Shown here one piece after another: positions 9,054 to 17,442 of a stretch of 45,640 nucleotides of DNA (positions within the stretch are counted from its first letter, which is position 1; every line of letters starts with the position of its first letter). The notes beneath the pieces are model-generated. The model made no database searches. It was not told the origin of the DNA and saw only the letters and a list, made by a program, of their open reading frames with translations. The translations under genes were made by a program, and so were the position numbers. Source of the DNA: Strigomonas culicis (lineage: Eukaryota; Euglenozoa; Kinetoplastea; Trypanosomatida; Trypanosomatidae); the NCBI GenBank assembly GCA_000482145.1, contig AUXH01000084.1:1-45640 (forward strand), in the 5' to 3' direction.

Positions 9054-9563
9054 TTACTTCTTCGCAGCCTTTTCAGGCAGCAGCATGCGCATAAACTCCT
9101 CTCGCGAAATCTTGTGGTCACGATCTATCACGTCGGCGGCCTCGATCATCTCCATCAGCACCTCCTCCGGCATGTCCTCGCCGACCTCGGCCGCGACGCG
9201 GCGCAGATCCTCTAGCGTGATGAAGTCGGTCCGCCCCTCCGTAAAGAGTGGGAAGGCCAGGTCGAACTCCTCCTGTGCGTTCTCCGAGAAGAACTTCTGC
9301 CGCATGATCTCCTCGAACTCGCTAAGGACGAGGTTGTTCGAGACGCCCCCGCGGTCCATCTCGGCCACCATGCGGCGCATCTGCCCCGCGTCCGGCTCGT
9401 AGCCGAGCGCGCGCAGCGCCACCTTGAGGTCCGTGGGCGTGATGGTGCCGTTGCCTTCCACGTCCAGCACGCGGAAGGCCTCCGCCACGTCCTTCTTCTG
9501 CTCGGGCGTGAGGTCGGCGGACAGGCGCTTGCCTTTTTCAGACGAAAAGGCGCGATTGTTCAT
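9054..9563 (-). CDS. CEN3: centrin (EF-hand protein), probably the centrin-3 orthologue
   Basis: 169 residues with four EF-hand positions. The centrin signature EAFRVLD...TDLKVALRALG is clear. Loop 1 (DVEGNGTITPTD) is the most intact but has Asp, not Glu, at position 12; loops 2 and 3 are degenerate; loop 4 (VIDRDHKISREE) has Val at position 1 but keeps Asp3, Asp5 and Glu12. Calcium binding is therefore probably weak or limited to one or two sites. Centrins act at basal bodies and bilobe, and one trypanosome centrin (centrin-3) stabilises an inner-arm dynein of the flagellum. The centrin-3 assignment rests on remembered adjacency to NOT10 in T. brucei, not on residues. The leader before the AG at 9574-9575 contains a (GT)n run. 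Confidence 0.85.
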   Translation of the reverse strand: MNNRAFSSEKGKRLSADLTPEQKKDVAEAFRVLDVEGNGTITPTDLKVALRALGYEPDAGQMRRMVAEMDRGGVSNNLVLSEFEEIMRQKFFSENAQEEFDLAFPLFTEGRTDFITLEDLRRVAAEVGEDMPEEVLMEMIEAADVIDRDHKISREEFMRMLLPEKAAKK

Positions 9564-10030
9564 CCGAGTGGGCCTAGTGGAACACGAACACACACACACA
9601 CACACACACGCAAAATAATAATAGTAATAATGATAATCAACAAAGCTGCTTTTTTTTTTTAAAGCGTCATATGAGAGAGAATGGAGGAAAGAGGAATGTA
9701 AATAATAATAATAAATAATAACATGCAAACTTCACCCGATTGCATTGGAGACGCACGGCAGTTTGTTTTGTTTCTTTTTTCTGTTTGTAACCCTCACAGT
9801 GTTCAGGGACGTTGAAGTTATGAAGAGGAAGCACATGTTGCACGGGGTAGATGAAAAGAAAACATCTACGTGAACGAAAATAGAAAACAAATAAATAATA
9901 ATAATAATAATAATAATAAAAGGGAGCCGGTAGTGCTCTTGAACAAAGGGGTAGGGAAAGAGAAACAGCAAGCCTTCCCATCCCGCTGCTGAAGGTTCAA
10001 ACGCGGGGCCATGGGGTCCTTGCTTCGCCT
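9564..10030. other. intergenic spacer and SelK-homologue 3' UTR
   Basis: Includes the CA microsatellite, an (AAT)n run at about 9890-9920, and the 3' UTR of the SelK homologue. I looked on the minus strand for a SECIS-like stem with an AUGA/GA quartet and saw no convincing one, though this cannot be excluded by eye. Confidence 0.5.
9576..9612. repeat. (CA)n/(GT)n microsatellite before centrin
   Basis: About 12 CA units on the plus strand. On the minus strand this GT repeat sits just upstream of the likely acceptor AG (9574-9575), where a polypyrimidine tract is usual, so length changes could affect trans-splicing. Confidence 0.7.
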
Positions 10031-10360
10031 TTACTGTCCGCACCCGCAGCCACCGCAGCCCTTGGCGGGTGGGGGCACCGTGTGGATGTTGCTACCGCCC
10101 AGCCGCGAGGCGCCACCGCCCATGCCACTGCCGCCCCCACTGCTGGCAGCACGGCCTGACTGGAACAGGGTGCGCCACCCGCGGTATGGGCGGTTCGCGG
10201 TGCTGTGGCGGGAGTGGAACTCATCGATCTGCCGGTCAAGCGGCTCGGTGGAGATGAGTGACTGGAAGAAGAAGATGAAGGCTGCTAGCACGCTGTACAG
10301 GAAATCGATCAAAGAGAAAGGCTTCCTGTCCACCACTTTACCGTTCTGAACGTAGGGCAT
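10031..10360 (-). CDS. SELENOK: selenoprotein K homologue, cysteine form
   Basis: 109 residues. The N-terminus (MPYVQNGKVVDRKPFSLIDF), a single membrane helix at about 20-37 and a Gly/Ser-rich basic tail match the SelK/SelG family of small ER membrane proteins, which assist ER-associated degradation and protein palmitoylation in animals. In SelK proteins selenocysteine is the third residue from the C-terminus (U-G-R in human). Here the protein ends C-G-Q, with TGC rather than TGA, then TAA, and further cysteines just before (GCGGCGC). This is therefore a Sec-to-Cys homologue as assembled. A tract with the AG at 10402-10403 gives a 41-nt 5' UTR. Confidence 0.8.
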   Translation of the reverse strand: MPYVQNGKVVDRKPFSLIDFLYSVLAAFIFFFQSLISTEPLDRQIDEFHSRHSTANRPYRGWRTLFQSGRAASSGGGSGMGGGASRLGGSNIHTVPPPAKGCGGCGCGQ

Positions 10361-10401
10361 CGTTGCTTTATTTACTTGTAGAACTATTGTATTAGTACAG
10401 A

Positions 10402-10440
10402 CTGAGAAACGTCAAAAGAGGAGCAAGAAGGAAACAGATT
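10402..10440 (-). promoter_or_regulatory. spliced-leader acceptor for the SelK homologue
   Basis: Minus-strand TTTCCTTCTTGCTCCTCTTT tract, then TTTCTCAG with the AG at 10402-10403, 41 nt before the ATG. Confidence 0.7.
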
Positions 10441-10571
10441 TAACGTCCACTCCGAATGGGACATTGTCCTTTCATCGGTGCCACCTACATGCAGAGGGCA
10501 GGAAAGGAAAACAAGGAAAACAGTATGTTCTACTACATTTTTCTCTTTTTTTTATTTTTATTAAGAATAAG

Positions 10572-11540
10572 TTATTCGACAACCGTATTACGTAGAGCAG
10601 CTAACGGGTTCCCTTGTTGGAGAGACTGCAGCAGCACACAGGCGCGGCACAGCCGCTGGCTCGTCACGAACCCACACCGCGAGCAAGGCCGCGGCGCCTG
10701 CCCAGGGGACGCGTCCACCTCCCTCACGCACAGACTCTCCCCGGTGGCCACGATGTCTGCGATGCAGCGCGGTCGCACCGCCTCCATCTCCTTCAACAGC
10801 GCACGCGCGGTTCCTCTGAAGGCGTCCTTGGAGTAGGTGCACTCCGTCGTGAAGTAGTCCAGCTTCTTGAAGTGCGCGTACAGCACAATCTCCTTCTCGT
10901 AGGCGTACTTGAGCGGCTTGACGCGCGCGATGGTGCCGTCCTTGCCGCCGGAGATGGCGCAGGTGGAGCGTGCCAGGCGCGGCGCATCGGCGCGAAAAAA
11001 GTTCATCAGAATGGTTTCCGCCATATCGTCCGCGTTGTGCCCGGTGACAATCTTCGACGCGCCCGTGAGGAGGGAGCCCTTCTCGAGGGCCTGCCGGCGG
11101 AACACGCCGCAGAAGGTGCAGCTGTTGCGCAGCCCGGACACGTTCACAATCTCGTCCATCGTCCAGCCGTACAACTCCTTGTAGGAGAGAATGTGGAGCG
11201 GTAGCTTGTAAAAGGACGAGTTGCGCTTGACGGTCTCGAGGCTGTCATCACGGTAACCAACGATGCCCTCATCAATACTGACCAGAATCAGTTGCAAACC
11301 GTATTGGTACCGCTCGTTCAACGTGGTCATGAGGTGAATGAGCACTGTGCTATCCTTGCCACCGCTCGCTCCAAGGGCCACCACATCATTGGGCTGGAAG
11401 AGTTCCTCTTTTACGATGGTTTCGTGTACCTCCGTTTCGAAAATGGAGAAAAAGCACTCCTGGCATAGGATGTGCCCATTTTTCGGTCGGCGCAGGGACG
11501 CCCGGTTTCCATTGCAGTTCTCACACAACTTTGGGGGCAT
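10572..11540 (-). CDS. NCS6: cytosolic tRNA 2-thiolation ATPase CTU1/NCS6
   Basis: 322 residues, full length for the family. The enzyme adenylates U34 of tRNA-Lys/Glu/Gln and swaps in sulfur carried by URM1, with CTU2/NCS2 as partner, in the cytosol. Visible are an N-terminal zinc ribbon (C6, C9, C26, C29), the PP-loop SGGKDS (59-64), the catalytic-type CTFC pair (C141, C144), TGHNADD (167-173), a third conserved Cys near 234, and a C-terminal zinc ribbon (C286, C289, C298, C301). The first ATG is at 11540; an upstream in-frame GTG lies in the 5' UTR. A tract with the AG at 11574-11575 supports this start (33-nt leader). Confidence 0.95.
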   Translation of the reverse strand: MPPKLCENCNGNRASLRRPKNGHILCQECFFSIFETEVHETIVKEELFQPNDVVALGASGGKDSTVLIHLMTTLNERYQYGLQLILVSIDEGIVGYRDDSLETVKRNSSFYKLPLHILSYKELYGWTMDEIVNVSGLRNSCTFCGVFRRQALEKGSLLTGASKIVTGHNADDMAETILMNFFRADAPRLARSTCAISGGKDGTIARVKPLKYAYEKEIVLYAHFKKLDYFTTECTYSKDAFRGTARALLKEMEAVRPRCIADIVATGESLCVREVDASPGQAPRPCSRCGFVTSQRLCRACVLLQSLQQGNPLAALRNTVVE

Positions 11541-11850
11541 GTTGCGCAGCGCGGTCACACTTGACACGTTCGGCTAAGGTCACAGAAGAGACAGGAGAGA
11601 GCAAGTATGCAAAAACACAGAGACAGCAAACAACGCCCAGATGGAGCCGTTCTACGGCGCACAGCAACTCCTTCCCTCCCACACTCACACAGAGGTGAAA
11701 GGAGGCCTTCATCCGCCTTGAAGCGAGACGCTTCAGCATCAATTAAAGAGGGTTGGGGGTAATGTACAACACAGCTGTTAAAGGTCCTGGCGGATTAAGG
11801 AGCAATGACAGGAGCCACGAGCGACCGCAGCACTGCAGCACTGAGAAGGG
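11541..11850. other. intergenic spacer
   Basis: Short, comparatively GC-rich spacer with the CTU1 leader and the 3' UTR of the zinc-finger/coiled-coil gene. No other feature is seen. Confidence 0.55.
11574..11604 (-). promoter_or_regulatory. spliced-leader acceptor for CTU1
   Basis: Minus-strand TTGCTCTCTCCTGTCTCTTC tract, then CCTTAG with the AG at 11574-11575, 33 nt before the ATG. Confidence 0.7.
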
Positions 11851-13425
11851 TCACTTTCCGATGCCCCACGGGGAGTGTCCCTTGGCGGAGGGCGGCCCGT
11901 TCAGGCGACTCACGATCGCGTCGATGCTAATCGGCCCTGTGGAGTCCAGCCCAGACGGGGCGGACAGGTGGCTGCGCAGCGTCGCATCCGTGTTGCGTCG
12001 CGCCGCCTGCCGCCGCGCCAGCAGCGCCGCCCAGGGCGTCCCGCCGCCGGCCGCGGAGGGGGACGAGCGGCCGCTTGCGTCGGGGCGGGCGGCGAGCGCG
12101 CAGGACCCGCTGCGGTAGGAGAGCGGCGGCGTGCCCTCGTACACGGCGGAGGTGTTCAGCCCGCTGGCGACGGAGGAGGGCGCGGTGCCCACCGCCGCCG
12201 GCTCCACCGTGCGCTGCCGCTCGCGGCCGCCGTACAAGGTGGGCGCGCCGACCGGGAAGTCCCCCTCCGGTCGCGCGGAGCAGCCATGCGGCTGCGGCTC
12301 CGGTGGGGCGGCGGCGCAGACGTCCTGCACCGCAGCCTCCAGTCGCGCCTGCCGCTCCCTCAGCCGCAAGAGCTCCTCGCGCAGGTGCGTTTCGATCCGC
12401 GCGACGCGCCGCTCCAGCGCCTCTTGCACCGCGGCGGCGCTGCTGTGGCGCTGCTGACACGCCTCCTGCTGCGTCTGCGCCGCCGCGTAGAGGCGCTCGA
12501 CCGCCTGCGCGCCGACGGTGGTCTGCTCGGCCCGCTGCTCCAGCACGTCCTGCAGCACGCTCGTCGCGAGCTCGAGCCGCGCCACGCGTTCCTGCAGCTC
12601 GGGTCGCACGCCGTCGTCGCTGCTCATCGACGGCACGGACGGAATATCCAAGTGCTGCGGCGGCACCGCCGACGCAGTGTGCGCCTCGGGCGCCGCGCTG
12701 CCTAACATCGCTTGGCTCAAGCGGTCCCACCGGTCGGGTACCACCGTCCTCGCGCTCTCCCCCCACGCCGGTGGCAGGCCGCCTTCCACCGCGAGCGGCA
12801 CATACCGCCGTCCTCGCTGGCCGTCGACAGAAGGCGCGTGCTCCGATCTCGCTACAGAACGATGCCCGGGGGACGGTTGTGTGGGTGGCGAACCGCCCTT
12901 CCGGCGCAGAATACCGCTGCCACTCGCCGCCCCCTGGCCGCGCGGCACCGCCTTGTGTGGGGGGCTGGTGCCGCGCCTGCCGCCCGCGCTCGCCCCCGAG
13001 GTCTGCTTGGGCCGTGCGGCGACCTCCGCCGGTGAAGCGGCGCCGACACCAGAAGCGACACCCTCCGTGCTGGCTGCCGCGGCGCCCGTCGGACCCAGCC
13101 GGGCAGCACGCCCCTGGGGCGCGCTGGCCTCGCCCGAGGGAGAAGGCACCGACGTGCTGTGGCTGCGCACGCCGCGGCGCGCCGCCGGATTGCGCGGCAG
13201 TGGCGACCGCATCAGCTCCACCATGTCGGTGGACGACGTCACCGCCACGTCCTCCATGCTGTGCGCGGCATCTCGACTGGAGCTCTTTGTTTTGCGGTTC
13301 AGCTGTGTGTAGTGCTCGAGCCCACTGCGCGGCGGGGGCTGCCCCTGACAGTCCAGCAGGTGCCCCTTCATGGTGCCGATCAGCATGTCCTCGCCGCAGT
13401 AGGGGCACACGGTGTACGTACTCAT
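11851..13425 (-). CDS. unrecognised CCHC zinc-finger, coiled-coil protein
   Basis: 524 residues. It begins with a compact putative zinc finger, C-x2-C-x11-H-x3-C (residues 7-26, CPYCGEDM...HLLDC), of the general UBZ/CCHC type. Residues about 40-290 are Pro/Ala/Ser/Gly-rich and probably disordered. A heptad-like coiled coil spans about 285-390, rich in Leu, Glu, Arg and Gln. The tail is again low complexity and ends in a short ordered-looking motif (SIDAIVSRLNG). I do not recognise a family; a cytoskeletal or adaptor role is possible but not shown. A tract with the AG at 13445-13446 leaves a 19-nt 5' UTR. Very high GC makes the other frames look open, but only this one starts with the zinc motif. 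Confidence 0.75.
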   Translation of the reverse strand: MSTYTVCPYCGEDMLIGTMKGHLLDCQGQPPPRSGLEHYTQLNRKTKSSSRDAAHSMEDVAVTSSTDMVELMRSPLPRNPAARRGVRSHSTSVPSPSGEASAPQGRAARLGPTGAAAASTEGVASGVGAASPAEVAARPKQTSGASAGGRRGTSPPHKAVPRGQGAASGSGILRRKGGSPPTQPSPGHRSVARSEHAPSVDGQRGRRYVPLAVEGGLPPAWGESARTVVPDRWDRLSQAMLGSAAPEAHTASAVPPQHLDIPSVPSMSSDDGVRPELQERVARLELATSVLQDVLEQRAEQTTVGAQAVERLYAAAQTQQEACQQRHSSAAAVQEALERRVARIETHLREELLRLRERQARLEAAVQDVCAAAPPEPQPHGCSARPEGDFPVGAPTLYGGRERQRTVEPAAVGTAPSSVASGLNTSAVYEGTPPLSYRSGSCALAARPDASGRSSPSAAGGGTPWAALLARRQAARRNTDATLRSHLSAPSGLDSTGPISIDAIVSRLNGPPSAKGHSPWGIGK

Positions 13426-13444
13426 CCAGAAGGAAGGCGGGGTT

Positions 13445-13475
13445 CTTGTCCAGAGAAGAAATGAAGGGAAGGTAT
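13445..13475 (-). promoter_or_regulatory. spliced-leader acceptor for the zinc-finger/coiled-coil gene
   Basis: Minus-strand ACCTTCCCTTCATTTCTTCT tract followed by GGACAAG, with the AG at 13445-13446, 19 nt before the ATG. Confidence 0.65.
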
Positions 13476-13544
13476 GCATATGGGAGGATCGCAGCAGGGA
13501 GAGAGATAAAATTTAGAGCATATGAAGCGGTACCGCACACTGGT

Positions 13545-13568
13545 GTTTTTTTTTTTGGGGGGGGGGGG
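13545..13568. repeat. (T)12(G)12 homopolymer junction
   Basis: Twelve T followed by twelve G on the plus strand in a spacer. Such runs are prone to length error in assembly. Confidence 0.8.
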
Positions 13569-13769
13569 CATTTAATGATACTGACGACACGAAAAGCAAA
13601 AGAAAAAGCAAAGATAAAAGCATTCTTGCATATGTACTGTAGCAAAGGAGATTGGAGGATTTTTGTTTTGTTATGTGGCAATGGTTCTCTACATTCACTC
13701 CTTTTCTCCACATTTTTATCGGTTTCATTCTTTTTTTTTTCTAAACGGTTCTTTCTTTCTTCTCTCCTC

Positions 13770-13770
<1 letters not shown>

Positions 13771-13821
<51 letters not shown>
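13771..13821. repeat. compound (TA)n(GT)n microsatellite
   Basis: About 13 TA units joined directly to about 12 GT units, in the spacer downstream of the 822-residue gene (its 3' UTR). Confidence 0.85.
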
Positions 13822-13823
<2 letters not shown>

Positions 13824-13858
13824 TAATTGCCTTCAAAAAGACGCAAAAGAACAGTCTT

Positions 13859-16327
13859 TTATTCTTCTTGCTTAGGCGGACGGGATCCACTTATCGGCAA
13901 GGGTTCGAGGCGGCGTCCATGCGACGAGCTCCCGCGACGCTTCCAGTTCACCTCCGTTAGAGCCGCATTGGTAGCCGACGGCGTGATTTTAGCGGCGCCG
14001 TCCTGCGGTGCGTTCATCGGCTCCAGCCCTCGGTGGCGGGTCAGATTCGTTGTCGGACTGACCGCACGCTGTGCGGGTGGGACCGCCTGGCGCCGCGCGT
14101 TGGACGGCTTGTTGCTTTTGAAGTACATGGTCTGCACCGGCTTCTCGCTGGCCGGCCTCCCCGTCTTCAGCTTACCCCTCGGGCGCACCTCGGGCGACTC
14201 GTGTCGCAGTGCCTCGAGCGGCTTGGCCGTCGCCGTCGCGCTGCGCTCCGCGTCGAGTGCCAGGCGCGGCGCCTCCTGCGGCGAGCCGTAGCGGGACGGC
14301 TTCGTGGCGGCGCTGCGCTTCCGCGTCTTGACCGTGATGCCGTACACATGCGCGACGCTCTCCACGTTCTTCGTCAGCCAGTTCGGTTTGACGGAGATGG
14401 CCTGCTGCGCGGGGTGCTCGCCCTTGCGCACCGCCGGGGGGGAGCTGACGAGCGGCTCGGCCGACGGCGGCACCGGCGCGGCGCCGCGGCTCAGCCGCAC
14501 CTCCGCGCCGGCGGCGGGCGGCGCCAGCGACTGCAGCGAGCCCTCCGCGTGCTCGGCGGGCGGGCTCGCCATGAGGCACGCGTCGCTCGCCTGGCGACTC
14601 AGCAGGGCCCGCTTGGGCGTCATGAACTGCGTGGGCGAGGCGCTCTGCGAGCTGCCCGAGTTCTGCTGCATGCTCCGCGCGCGACTCACGCGCTCCAAGG
14701 ACGAGTCGACGTCCGCCGCAAAGAAGACGGAGTTCAGTGCCCGTCCGACATCACTGGAGACCTGGCGACTCGCGTGTGGTGAGGTCTCCGAGTGCCCGCT
14801 GCTGCCGTGGTACTGACTGACCTGCCGCCTCAGCGGCGACAGGCGCTGCAGCACCACGAGGTCCGGCTGCCGCCCCGGGGAGGTGCCCGCGCTGTCCTCG
14901 TCGGGCGCCTCGCCCTCCGTCAGGCTCTTGGAGTAGTGGTAGCGCTTCTTGCGCTGGTGGCTGCGCCGCTGCCGCGGGTCCTCCTCCGCCCCCTGCTCCC
15001 TGCCCAGCTGGTCGGGCCCCTGGCCCGCCTCGCCGGCCGCGGTGCTCCTCGCCGCCGAGCCGACGCTCTGCAGCGGCGCGACCGGTAGCACGCGCGTGCG
15101 GGACGGCTTGGTCACGGAGGTGCGGAGGGGGCCGCTCGTCGTCGGCCGCCGCGCCGGCTGCGTGGTGTGCATGAGCGCCAGCGGCGGGACCGGGGCCTCG
15201 TCCGACCGCTGCGCCGCAAAGGCGGTGTTGCTCCGCGTGCGCGGGGCGTAGAAGAGCGAGCCCTTCCGCAGGTCCTGTGGGCTCGGCGAGACGCTGCGCA
15301 CGAGCAGCGAGGTGTCCTGCAGCGGCGGCGTGCCGCAGCGGTCGTCGTCGCCGCGCACGTAGAAGGGCACCGCGATGGAGCGCCACAGGCGCTGGAACAA
15401 CAGCGTGGCCAGCTCCCCCTGCCGCACCGTGTCCGGCTCGATGCCCTCCTCCGGCGGCTCGCCGCTCGCCGGCGCGGCCGCGCCCTCGCCCGCCGCCTCC
15501 GCCTCCGCCGCCGCGGCGGACGGCTTGGACGCCCTCTTCGTGTCGCGCTGCAGGGCGAACACGTCGACGGGCGGTGCGCCGGCAGCGGCGAATATCTCCT
15601 CGACGCCGGGCGCCTCCGCCGCGTCGCGCGGCGCGCAGTGAATGGGCAGCGCCGCGCCGCACACGTGCAGCTCGGACCGCAGCTGGTCGGACGGCACCAT
15701 CTCGTACGTGTACTCGCCGCGCAGCCCGCCGTGGCCGCTGCGCTCGCTCGGCCGTCGCAGGCACTCGATCTCCTCCAGCAGCGTCGGCGGGTCGAACGCG
15801 GTCGCGCCGGTCGCCAGGCGCGTCCCCTTGACGTAGATGGCGTCCGTCGGAATGACCTCCTTGAACTCCACCACCTGCGAGTTGAGCACCTGCTCGCGCA
15901 TGTGCGGCCCGCCGCGCACGGGGCGGTACGGGTTCCACCGCGCACGCGGGCTGCACTCCGCGGACTGGAGGCGCTCCGCGTCGTGCACGCCATTCCAGAG
16001 CGTCTGCCACAGCTGCGCGAGCTCGAGCTCCGCGATCTTGTCCATGCGGCCGCCGAAGTCTAAGCTGTTCTCGCCGATGCTGTTCGACACGAAGCTCGCC
16101 TCCGTGAGGATGCTGTTGCGCCCGTGGTGGAAGGCCTCCGACATAAGACTCGTCCCGTCGAAGCCCTGCGAGGACCGCATCTCGTTTCCCTTCTTCGTCT
16201 GATGCAGACTCGGGCGCTTCGATCCGTCCGCAGGGAGCGCCTTTCCCGCCCTCGACTTGGTGTGTTCCCGCACGACGGCCGCCGCGACGTTAGACGTGGC
16301 GCGGTCCTCCGCACGCTTTTCCGACAT
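13859..16327 (-). CDS. unrecognised 822-residue protein, ordered N-terminal half, disordered C-terminal half
   Basis: The first in-frame ATG is at 16327. Residues about 85-260 look ordered, with motifs such as ELAQLWQTLWNG, EFKEVIPTDAIYVKGTRLATG and EYTYEMVPSDQL, and probably form the conserved core. Most of the rest is rich in Ser, Pro, Arg and Ala with basic Arg-Ser patches (SPLRRQVSQ, SLPxPxR-like), typical of trypanosomatid cytoskeletal or signalling scaffolds. I recognise no domain. The first ATG after the likely acceptor (AG at 16341-16342) lies at 16331, out of frame and overlapping the main start. The gene sits next to another disordered protein (11851-13425), but shared function is not shown. 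Confidence 0.7.
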   Translation of the reverse strand: MSEKRAEDRATSNVAAAVVREHTKSRAGKALPADGSKRPSLHQTKKGNEMRSSQGFDGTSLMSEAFHHGRNSILTEASFVSNSIGENSLDFGGRMDKIAELELAQLWQTLWNGVHDAERLQSAECSPRARWNPYRPVRGGPHMREQVLNSQVVEFKEVIPTDAIYVKGTRLATGATAFDPPTLLEEIECLRRPSERSGHGGLRGEYTYEMVPSDQLRSELHVCGAALPIHCAPRDAAEAPGVEEIFAAAGAPPVDVFALQRDTKRASKPSAAAAEAEAAGEGAAAPASGEPPEEGIEPDTVRQGELATLLFQRLWRSIAVPFYVRGDDDRCGTPPLQDTSLLVRSVSPSPQDLRKGSLFYAPRTRSNTAFAAQRSDEAPVPPLALMHTTQPARRPTTSGPLRTSVTKPSRTRVLPVAPLQSVGSAARSTAAGEAGQGPDQLGREQGAEEDPRQRRSHQRKKRYHYSKSLTEGEAPDEDSAGTSPGRQPDLVVLQRLSPLRRQVSQYHGSSGHSETSPHASRQVSSDVGRALNSVFFAADVDSSLERVSRARSMQQNSGSSQSASPTQFMTPKRALLSRQASDACLMASPPAEHAEGSLQSLAPPAAGAEVRLSRGAAPVPPSAEPLVSSPPAVRKGEHPAQQAISVKPNWLTKNVESVAHVYGITVKTRKRSAATKPSRYGSPQEAPRLALDAERSATATAKPLEALRHESPEVRPRGKLKTGRPASEKPVQTMYFKSNKPSNARRQAVPPAQRAVSPTTNLTRHRGLEPMNAPQDGAAKITPSATNAALTEVNWKRRGSSSHGRRLEPLPISGSRPPKQEE

Positions 16328-16331
16328 ACAT
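16290..16331 (-). other. overlapping 13-codon uORF
   Basis: ATG at 16331, in another frame than the main ATG at 16327, ending in TAA at 16290-16292. It overlaps the main start, so ribosomes must leak past it or the main ORF would be poorly translated. Confidence 0.5.
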
Positions 16332-16851
16332 GACACTCCGCTCGCGACGTAGGAGAAATACTCAATAAGAACAGTTGAAACAGCAAGTCAAAAAGAAAGT
16401 GAATATGGCAGTACTCACAGAGCAACAAAAAGAAAAAGGGTATATGGAAAGAATATCACAACAGGAAATGTAACAATAATGGCAAGGACTCTAATTCGAT
16501 GTAACTATATAGTGCTTTCACAACCGTGGTTGTACACAGGGTGCTTTAAGAGAGTAAAAGGGAAAAAAAAGATGATACAGACAAGAGGGAAAAGGTGTGT
16601 TGTGGGGCAGCAGGGGAGCCCATTAATAAATACAAAACGGCTGAGGGGTATGGATGCCGTTACCACACACTACTTGCACACAAAGCGAGACAGAATAGCA
16701 CATACGGATCTACATAAATACATAATGGTAATGAAGGGCACGGGAACCTTAGCATTACCCACAGTGTATAAGGAAGCAAAAACAAATAAAAAAAAAGGAG
16801 GTAGATAAAAAAAAAGAGTACGTAAAGGTACATCATGTGAACGAATCAGTT
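16328..16851. other. intergenic spacer
   Basis: 524 bp with the leader of the 822-residue gene and the long A-rich (plus-strand) 3' UTR of the lysine-rich gene. A 109-codon plus-strand frame at 16479-16808 has no family resemblance and is judged spurious. Confidence 0.55.
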
Positions 16852-17295
16852 TTAGCTCTTTCGTTTCTGCTCTTTCCAGAGCTTCGCGATCGCTTTTAGC
16901 CGCTTATTATATTTGATAGTCTCTTGCGCGTAGCGTCCAGCGGGTTTGCTCTTTTTCCTCACTGTCTTCTCCTTTTTGACAGTCCTTTTCTTGCGCCATG
17001 TGGTCTTCTGGCCAGTCTTTTTGGAGGACTTCCAGGACGACTTCTGCTTCCGCTTCCTCTGCGCGGCGGCGGATCGTGCTACAGCGGATCCGTAACGCCT
17101 GGTCTCCCGCATCGCAAACGTAGAGGAGGGGAGGGCAGGCAAGACCACACGGCGGAAGAGCATGGAAGGGCGCGCTGCCGTCCATCCCTTCATTGGGCCT
17201 ACAACAGGTACACCACGGCGGAGCGGTGGCACGCGTCCACCGGCACGTGCCGCCAGGGCCAATGGTAACAGGCGTTTCATCACTGCAGCTAACAT
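16852..17295 (-). CDS. lysine-rich basic protein, candidate kinetoplast-associated protein
   Basis: 147 residues. The N-terminus (MLAAVMKRLLPLALAARAGG) is a plausible mitochondrial presequence of basic and hydrophobic residues with no acids. Residues about 70-115 are extremely rich in Lys, Arg and Ser, and the C-terminus (YAQETIKYNKRLKAIAKLWK) has an HMG-box-like helix pattern with a Trp. Small histone-H1-like proteins of this layout (KAPs) condense kinetoplast DNA in trypanosomatids. The match here is compositional and architectural only; a mitoribosomal or RNA-binding protein is the main alternative. The leader is about 34 nt from the AG at 17330-17331. Confidence 0.6.
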   Translation of the reverse strand: MLAAVMKRLLPLALAARAGGRVPPLRRGVPVVGPMKGWTAARPSMLFRRVVLPALPSSTFAMRETRRYGSAVARSAAAQRKRKQKSSWKSSKKTGQKTTWRKKRTVKKEKTVRKKSKPAGRYAQETIKYNKRLKAIAKLWKEQKRKS

Positions 17296-17399
17296 CTAGA
17301 CAGGGCTGAACACGGTCAGTAAGCCGTCGCTGTTGGTTTTGAAAAAAAAAAGTAATAATACACTAATGAAGAAGAAAGGAGTAAAAAGTATTTCCCCTC

Positions 17400-17442
<43 letters not shown>

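Larger units (their letters stand above)
13426..13858. other. intergenic spacer
   Basis: Holds the acceptor for the gene at 11851-13425, the T/G homopolymers and the compound microsatellite. No gene is seen. Confidence 0.6.

Noticed and set aside
11927..13711. A 594-codon minus-strand frame and a 583-codon plus-strand frame over the zinc-finger gene
   Set aside because: Both are GC-driven shadow frames of the gene at 11851-13425. They lack domain motifs, and the minus-strand one extends into AT-rich spacer.
14033..16063. Long alternative frames on both strands over the 822-residue gene
   Set aside because: Arg/Ala/Gly-only composition with no motifs; explained by GC-rich codons of the real gene.
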